Assembly: GCA_037367355.1 (NCBI GenBank)
Contig: CM074704.1
Span: 1,798,001-1,862,000 of the forward strand
Length of the DNA stretch: 64,000 nt
Reading direction: 5' to 3'
Origin: Neoscytalidium dimidiatum
Lineage: Eukaryota; Ascomycota; Dothideomycetes; Botryosphaeriales; Botryosphaeriaceae
Shown here piece after piece: positions 57,375-64,000 of the stretch (positions are counted from its first letter, which is position 1; the number at the start of each line of letters is the position of its first letter). The notes under the pieces were generated by a model that was not told the DNA's origin, searched no databases, and saw only the letters and a list, made by a program, of their open reading frames with translations. The translations under genes and the position numbers were made by a program.

Positions 57375-58833
57375 ATGCCATGCCTTAGGCACCCACACGC
57401 CTGGGTGCCGTACGCCAAGTTTCGCATCTGCGAATGCGAGACTATCTGTAGCTTTTGTTTGAAAGATCTCGAGGTTCCTGAAGCTCTGGTAAAGCACGTC
57501 TATTCAGCCCATAAATGCAGAAAGCCCTACGAGCTCTTCGAGTCTTTATTTCAGGTCTACTTACGGCCAGCTGAGGATGTCAAGAAACAGTACGTCTCAG
57601 CAAAGAATTCCCAAGGCAAATTTAGGACGAGAGCACTGACAAATATATTCCAGTATCATTTCTCCATGCGCTTGCGACCTGTGGGAGGGATTCCGAGGTG
57701 ACTCCTCACAAGTAGACTCCACAACACACAATGCGCCTCAGGAAAACGCCGGTATTACAGAACTCAAAGACACTGATCATTGCACAAATTTTCAAAATAG
57801 TCTAGTCTCACATAAGAGAAAACGGGCGGAGGAAACCTGGAAGGATGAACAGTCTCCCATTTCCAAGATATGCATAAGCCATGGACACAATCTTGACCCC
57901 ACGTCTACACGTTACGTGATGCCAGAGCATGGCCAGATCGAGCTACCTGGCTTCTTTAAAACAAATGTTTGGGAAATGGCAAAGACCGTAACTGCTGATC
58001 ACTCTACGGACGAATCAGTTGCCGAAGCAGGTCTCCATAGCCCTGCAATGCAGGAAGGCGTGAACTCCAATCAGGAAGCTCTCACAACAACGCTCATGCC
58101 GACGGACCAATCGACCGCTGACATATGCATGGCCTCAACATGTTTGCCCCTAACGCCGACCAGTTTACCGCTACGAACAAAAAGCCAGGGCTATCCAGAG
58201 GCCCCGACAATCACCTTCGCACCCTACATCCAACAACGCCCAGATGGATATAATCCGGACGAAGCTATCCCCCTCTTTCAATCCACAGATAATACCTCAG
58301 CGGAAGCTGTTCATACTTTTAACATGGAACATTATCCCTACAACTATCACGAGCCACGGCCCAATACCTTCGAATATGACACGCATCCAATCCACCCTCT
58401 ACTGGTGCCTGGGTTCAGCACGTTTTTCCCTCAGCGACCGCCCATACACACCTCCCTTTTGCCTCCAACAACAGCGATCCCCATGGACGACAAAATGACA
58501 GGTAAACCGCAACTCTTTCCTTCTTGGACTGGCCCCGTAGAACAAGCACAAACTCAAAACTCTCCGCACCTCTACCACACCTTATCTTTCGACCCGTCAC
58601 CGAACCAGCAAGAGCACATGACGCAGGAGGCGCTTCCGTTACCAGGCATAAGATTAGACCGGAGCGAGGAGTCTTCTCCCGCCTCTTTTCAAGCTCAGAG
58701 CTACAAAACGGCAGGCATGGTTCCTACACCATCGTCATTGCCTTCTGGACGAGGTTTCCTGCATTCGAAACCCGCTCGCGGTTCCGGCCGCAGGGGAAGA
58801 GGGCGGAGACACAAACGGGGCAGAGCGGTGTAG
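57375..58833 (+). CDS. Hypothetical protein with a C2H2-like zinc finger
   Basis: Two exons as read: 57375-57589 and 57654-58833, joined by a 64 nt intron (GTACGT, GCACTGAC, TTCCAG) that keeps the frame, giving 464 aa. A CxxC-x12-HVYSAH arrangement (ICSFC, then HVYSAH) in the first ~50 residues looks like a C2H2 zinc finger, with more Cys just upstream (RICECETIC). After the join the sequence is KKHIISPCACDLWEGFRG. The rest is Pro/Ser/Thr/Gln-rich, with no other domain, and the C-terminus is Arg/Gly-rich with RGSGRRGRGRRHKRGRAV, a nuclear-type basic end. A DNA- or RNA-binding protein is plausible. The frame is open upstream of 57375 to a splice-like AG near 57332, so the true start may be in another exon. 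The gene is AT-richer than its neighbours and I recognise no ortholog. Confidence 0.55.
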
Positions 58834-60176
58834 TGCTACAAACCACGACAAGAATCGAAAAGTTGGCAAGAGAACAGTTCTCGCTACGAATCAAGGAGGA
58901 CAAGAACTCGGAAGTGTTCACATGTGCTGTTTCAACCGTCCAAGGATTTAAGCGTTTCTGTCAAAAAAAACAAGGCGAATAAGAAAGTAAATGCTTTCAT
59001 TCGGAAGAAACTAGCATAAAGAAGAAGAAGAAGAAGAAGAAAGACAGGGTTAGCTCTCTTATTATGATTTCATATTTAGTAAGCCTTTTGAAGCCCCGAA
59101 GCTCCTTTCAACAAGGCAACCCAGACCTGTACCGGTCTTGCATCCACAAATAGTTACCCGCCCACCCTTCAACAAGGCCAACAGGGGGAACATACCAACA
59201 AATCCAAAAAAAAAGAAAGATACAGATCAATTTCTCAATGGCAAGGGTGTTCCTGGCCCCTGCTGCCTCTTTGGGCGACTCCGTCGTGTACCCGGCTAGG
59301 CTCTTAGCGAGAAACACCAATGAGATGGCGCGCAGCAGGACGGGTTTCTCAAGGTTCATGGTAGGCTGGCTAAGACATTAGCCGGGTATGCGTCGGACTC
59401 GCTCAAAAATTCTTCGCGCGGACGATGGTCGCGTAGCTCGATCGTAATACCACCTCTCTTACCATCACTCTTACTGCTAGATAAACCCCCCCTCCCTCTC
59501 CTTCCCCTCTCTAAATTACAGTAGCGAAGGGCGGTCATTTATCAGTTTATACAATTCACTCGGAATAGAGCCGGGAATCCCTAAGTCTCAGCGCTAGGAA
59601 AGGTAAAGACTCTAAGAAGGGATTAGAATAACGATGTCAGAGGTCAACTTATCTAAATTAGGGGGTCAGAAATGCCCTTTCTCAATTTCAAAATCACCAA
59701 AACTATTCGCACGCACACGTATCTCGCTGCGGTCTGTCGTTTTTCTGAATAAATTCAAACCCTGCCATCTCGAGAGAACAAGATCGTGTCGCAGATCACT
59801 GCCAGCTAATCCGCATCCCGCCTTCCAATAACAAGATAAAAGCTACACTCCCGCTTGTAAATGCACTTCAGAAAGGCTAGAAAGAAGAGGAACCACAGTC
59901 AAACTGGAAGACTCAAAGTCGCAAACGTCATGACAACAGAAAGGACCACCTCACACGCCATTTTCGGCAGTCACGATAGAAGAAAAGGGAGCCCTTGAAG
60001 GCACAGTATGCAAATAACCCAAAGGGCACCTCTGCTCCTATTCGAGAGAAAAAAAAAAAAAACACAGAAAAAGACGACAAAGAGTCCTACCCAGCATCGC
60101 ACATCCCTAACCCATCTATTCCCATGTGATTGACTTGACGACGCGTGCCCAATTTTTCTATTCAAACCACCGTCAT
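58834..60176. other. Intergenic between converging genes
   Basis: 1.34 kb. It contains a GAA repeat at about 59021-59042 and poly-A/T runs near 60045-60063. A minus-strand frame at 59108-59359 codes a hydrophobic 83-residue peptide without recognised similarity and is not called. Confidence 0.5.
59021..59042. repeat. GAA trinucleotide repeat
   Basis: About seven GAA units in intergenic DNA, on the 3' side of the zinc-finger gene. Confidence 0.85.
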
Positions 60177-63060
60177 TCAACCCGCCCGCATCAAGTTCAC
60201 GAAAATAGTGCACTTTTCCATCTCCACCGCATCACGCTCTTTCGACGGCGGTTGACCTCGCACCTGCATCGGCGCGGTTCCAGCAACGACTTCGATGTCG
60301 ATGCGGTTGACGCCAGGCTGTAATCTCGCCTCGAACAGCGGATGGCCCTTCTCGCGAGGTGGCTGCTGTTGCGGCTTCTCGGGTGATCCACCTGCGTTAT
60401 TGGTCTGTTGTTGCTGCGTAGGCGGCTGGTAGACTTCAGAGATGCGCGAATTGTTGACAGTGACGAAAAGACGCCAAGGGCGCTGGGTCTGAGCGACCGG
60501 CACAAAGGGCTTGATCTGGATGGACGAGTGCGTTCCTGGAAGGGATAGGGTGATGGACTGTTGAGTAAGGGTTGACGAGGCGGGAATGTTGAACTTGAAT
60601 GGGCGTGGGAGCTTCAGGGCTGGGTGACTATTGATAGAAATGTTGGGAAGAAGCGCATCCGCGATATCTGATGGGAGATCAGCATGAGGTGGCCGCACTT
60701 CGGTGCAGACAATTGCTTACTAAATCCGGGCTGACGATGCTTGTTGTCAAAGCCATTCGGCGGGTGCGTCGAGGAGTTCTGATGAGACATGGTCAAGTGA
60801 CCATTTGTATATGGGCTTCCACTCGCGGTGCGAGAGGCACCGGGCGGGGCCATGGAAGCACCAAGAGGATGAGATGTGGTAGCCGGTCTCGAATCAGGGA
60901 CTGCGCTGGAGGGGCGGATACTGTCGAGTGCAGGTGACTGGCCTGCTTGAGTCTCACTCTTCACACCATTTGGAGCTGGTGATGCCGCAGATCCGCTACG
61001 CGCCGTCGCCTGTGGGCTTGTGTTAGCTTGCTTGGATACGTTATGAATGACTGGCAACAGAGTTTTCTCACAGCTCCTCCAGAAGATGATGGTCGTTGGC
61101 CATTGATGCCAGCTTGCACATGTCTTTGCTGTCTCTCCAGTGCATCGTTGTCAACGATAACACCCGGAGTACTAGAGCTACGCGCGCCAGGAGTCCCCGG
61201 AGCTGATGCATTGGGCGCTGGACTATTCTTGTTTCCACCTAGACGGAGCTTGATACCAGAGGGCTTCTGATCTTGTGACTGCTTCTGCTGTTGCGAGCCC
61301 ATAGTGAGTTTTATCGTCTGCTTTGGAGCGGGAACCTTCTCCATAACATCTGCAAGTCGTCGTTTGAAGTGTTCCTGAAAAGACTTAGCTCTATTACTTG
61401 TCAAATCAACTCGAGACCCACCTCAAACTCGTTGGCCAGATTGTACATTTCACTGCCGTCTTCGTTGAACTCCCTAGCGTTGGTCCAGATGAAGCTCACA
61501 CACTCCTCGAGTTGCTGCCAGGTCTTGAAGTCACTGATTCCACTAAATCCATCGACACGGTTAAGCCACCCCCGAACTCTCTTCAAGACTTGATTCAACG
61601 ACATCGGGTTCTTAATGGTAGCATAGTATTCCTTCAGCCCACGTGATGGAAGATTTACGAAAGGCTGATAGATTTGGAGACCCCTACTGGGATGTTAGCA
61701 ACAACTCTTGAGCGTCTGATACTACGAGCGCAAAGTATACTCTTCTGGATCAACATAATGGATGAACTCCTGCAGAAGCGCCTCCTGCGCTTCTTGAAAC
61801 GTCATTCCGGCAAAGTCGGTCTCCCTGCCAGGAGTCGGTTCCTTGCGGGGGGTCGAATGCCTCTCCGACTTGCGCGTCCTGGTAGGCGTGGGCTGAGGAG
61901 TCTGAGTCTCTACCTGGGTCGCTGCAGCGGAGCGCTTCGGACGCTCGCTGAGCTGGCGAGTGACACTGCCAGGAACGGTATTTCCATCTTCACCAGGAAT
62001 GGGCGTAGCAACGGCTGAATATGAGGGATTCTTGTAGGCCGGGTTGTTTTTGGTCATAAAGTTGGAGGCTGTTTTGCGCACACGCTCGGCATCGGCATAG
62101 ATGGCGGAGTTCTTGTCGTTGAATTGCTTCGCGTTGTTGACCATGCGTTTGACATCACTCTCGACAGCAGCAAGGTTAGGGTACTCCCTAGCATGCAATT
62201 TGGCCTGCTGTTGGATTAGCCAGTGCTGCAAAGCTGTGCATAGTCCAACTGTTGCCTATCTCCATGCGTGCACAATACGCTCCCCCAACCAAGTCTCGAG
62301 ACAGTGTGTGGAAATGTCAGGAGTGACGTGAGGGCTAGGAGGGACACGACGGCGGTGGGAGGGCGTACCTCAATGGTGCTAAAGGCGATGGGCAGCTTGA
62401 TCTCCTCGTAATACTCGGGAATGGTGTCCTGCAGCTGGGTCAGACAGCGATCGCGGAGAAGGCGGAGTAGCTGCTCGCAGGTAGGTACCTTGTCGGGAAG
62501 CTCGAGGAAGCTGGTCGCAATAGGGCGGCCACTGCAGTGGGGGAAGACAGGTCAGCGGTGGGCTGCATGCGCACAGGGCGGAGCGGCAGCAGAACTCACG
62601 TCTTATCCTTCGCGGCCTTCATGGTCTCGAGGAACTTCATGCCCTTGACGAAGGTCGTCTCGGGCGTCTCCTTCTCGCCATTGTCCTCGTCCTGGAGCTC
62701 GGCGCATGATGTCAGCGGGTGCGGGCAAAAATGCGGCAGCGAGGGGATGGGTGCAGCGGGCCTCTGGTCTGGAGGGCGAGCTCGCGGCGGCTGCGGTGGT
62801 TTGAAGAGGGGAGCGTGCGGGTAGGGTGGACAGCCTGGTGCTGGTCAAGGCCGAAGCCCGTTAAGCGTCGCGCGTTGGACCAGGAAGCTCAACCGCGACG
62901 CATCCGCAGCTTTCGCTGCAGCACGCAGCGCAGCGTCGCAATGGCACCTCGCATGCCTTGTAGCGCGCACACTCACCGGCAGCTTCTGTCTTTTGGATGC
63001 GCGACCCTCGCTTTCGGGCGATGCCGCCGTTGCGGCCTTGCGCTTCGACTCGCGCTCCAT
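60177..63060 (-). CDS. RSC complex bromodomain subunit Rsc4
   Basis: Eight exons: 63060-62977, 62691-62600, 62531-62369, about 62204-61741, 61683-61422, 61374-61072, 61009-60721 and 60667-60177, giving about 715 aa. Rsc4 is a subunit of the RSC chromatin remodeller; tandem bromodomains bind acetylated histone H3. The first bromodomain (about 50-170) has PDKVPTCEQLL, IPEYYEEIKLPIAFSTIE, and REYPNLAAVESDVKRMVNNAKQFND. The second (about 255-370) has QEFIHYVDPEEGLQIYQPFVN, YYATIKNPMSLNQV and VSFIWTNAREFNEDGSEMYNLA. After low-complexity linkers the last ~160 residues form the conserved Rsc4 C-terminal domain (DALLPNISINSHPALKLP to CTIFVNLMRAG). The fourth-exon start is uncertain by a few codons because two CAG triplets are adjacent at 62205-62210. 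Introns are 50-290 nt. Confidence 0.88.
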
Positions 63061-63453
63061 CGTGAGTGCGGATGCTGGCGCAGAATGCCGGGTGCGCAGC
63101 GAAATTCGGGGCTCGGCAGGCGGGAATGCGCTTCGGGGGGTTGCGGTGGTGCGCAGCAGCGTGTCGCCAGCAGCAGCTCAATCGCGTCTCGATCGCGGTG
63201 CCAAGCAAGGTGTTGGCCAAACTCCGGCCGCGCACGTGACTTCACTTCCAGCGGAACGCAGCCAACTCTAAATACAAACGCAAGCATGCCTGCGCCCAGG
63301 GATACCGCATGTGTCGATTGTGTTTTTCCTACAGGGTATCGCTAATCAACGAGAATACCGTGAAACCCGCGTAATGAAAGCCCATGGCGGCATACACGCC
63401 TGCCCTCCGTTCTCTAAAGTCCCGCTCCAAAAAAGTATTTAACAAAAGTCCTT
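63061..63453. other. Intergenic: RSC4 promoter, kinase 3' flank
   Basis: About 390 bp between two genes on the minus strand. No coding signal. It contains the RSC4 promoter and the 3' UTR of the kinase. Confidence 0.5.
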
Positions 63454-64000
63454 TCAGTGCTTGTTCGCCGCCTCGGCCTCGAATTTCTTGCGCTCCTCTT
63501 CCTCCTTCATCTCGCGTACCTTCGCGAGCACGACTTCCCGGAAGATAGCTCCCTTAGCAATTTTGCTCAGACTCCTCTTATGCGGCCCGCCGCCCGGAGA
63601 CTCCGGCACGTTCAGGCCACGGTCCGTCGAGCGGCCCGCAAGCGCCTCGCCGGCGGCCTCCTGTGCGTTTGCCGGCACGTCCGCCTCGCCAGGCACATCC
63701 TCCTCCTCGTCTTCCTGCATCTTGAGCGCCTCGATGCGGTTTGCGAGCTTGACGAGCTCGATACCACGGCGAAGACGGGCCTTGGCCACGTAGGCACGGA
63801 TCTCGGGAAGCAAGTTGTGGTCCGAGGCAGTTTCGCCCTTCAGCCATGGGTGTGCAAGAGCCTCCTAAACTAGAATTAGAAGAATGTCTGGTGATAGATT
63901 TCGGGAATACCATACCGCACTCGTCGCGCGATTCTCAGGCTCAGGCTGCAAAAGGCTGTTGATGAAGTCCTTCGCATCCTTGCTGACTTCCTTCCAGTAT
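63454..64000 (-). CDS. CaMK-family Ser/Thr kinase, C-terminal part (partial)
   Basis: The gene enters from the right edge: exon 64000-63916 (incomplete at its 5' end), then 63864-63454, joined by a 51 nt intron (GTATGG, TTCTAGTTTAG), giving about 165 residues here. Visible are the end of the kinase domain (YWKEVSKDAKDFINSLLQPE, then ENRATSAEEALAHPWL, the subdomain XI Arg region and the HPW motif). The tail IRAYVAKARLRRGIELVKLANRIEAL is the regulatory helix typical of fungal Rck2/Srk1- or Cmk-type kinases. A Lys/Glu-rich end follows. These kinases act below stress MAP kinases or calmodulin; which one this is cannot be decided without the N-terminus. The tail helix could be a calmodulin-binding autoinhibitory segment. 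Confidence 0.85.

Noticed and set aside
59108..59359. Hydrophobic 83-codon minus-strand peptide
   Set aside because: One possible membrane segment but no family match, promoter or intron context; chance is as likely.
1..64000. CRISPR arrays, insertion sequences, operons
   Set aside because: None seen; the direct repeats present are microsatellites or the single 187 bp duplication, and the genome is eukaryotic.

Overview
The window looks like nuclear DNA from a filamentous ascomycete (Pezizomycotina). A Dothideomycete is my best guess, from gene style only. The evidence is intron-containing genes with 50-70 nt GT-AG introns and CTAAC-like branch sites, a class IV chitin synthase with its Skt5/Chs4 activator, a DUF7707-type GPI protein, fungal TFIID and RSC subunits, and a GC-rich background with many microsatellites. 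Exon joins below were made by reading splice sites and checking phase; nothing was aligned by software.

Layout. 0.6-0.8 kb: a tRNA-Trp gene on the minus strand that appears to carry two introns. One is the usual short intron after the anticodon. The other is a 57 nt insert in the D arm with perfect spliceosomal GT-AG and branch signals. 1.0-7.2 kb: SEC20 (-), mitoribosomal mL53 (+), inorganic pyrophosphatase (-) and an uncharacterised basic fungal protein (-). 9.2-15.9 kb: a glycine-rich RNA-binding protein, a TAP-like serine hydrolase and a short-chain dehydrogenase, all (+). 15.9-20.2 kb: a gene-poor gap. 20.2-22.2 kb: a WD40 protein (-).

23.9-32.2 kb: the class IV chitin synthase (-) and its activator SKT5/CHS4 (+) sit head to head, so an enzyme and its known partner family share one 2.3 kb upstream region. 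33.9-35.6 kb: a disordered protein with an 11-His tract. 38.5-39.3 kb: a secreted Cys-rich GPI protein (-). 40.9-42.1 kb: a YPT35-like PX-domain gene carrying a perfect 187 bp tandem duplication across an exon-intron boundary. 43-50.2 kb: a SAS4-domain protein and TAF2 (+). 51.4-53.6 kb: the ribosome-associated Hsp70 SSB. 54.6-55.6 kb: a ComA/phosphosulfolactate-synthase-like protein. 57.4-58.8 kb: a putative C2H2 protein. 60.2-63.1 kb: RSC4 (-). 63.5-64 kb: the 3' end of a CaMK-family kinase (-), cut by the window edge.

Most genes are conserved housekeeping functions: secretory SNARE, mitoribosome, transcription and chromatin, co-translational folding, phosphate metabolism and cell wall. No transposon, CRISPR array or secondary-metabolite cluster was seen. 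The strongest unusual signals are the interrupted tRNA, the YPT35 duplication and the chitin synthase/activator pairing.
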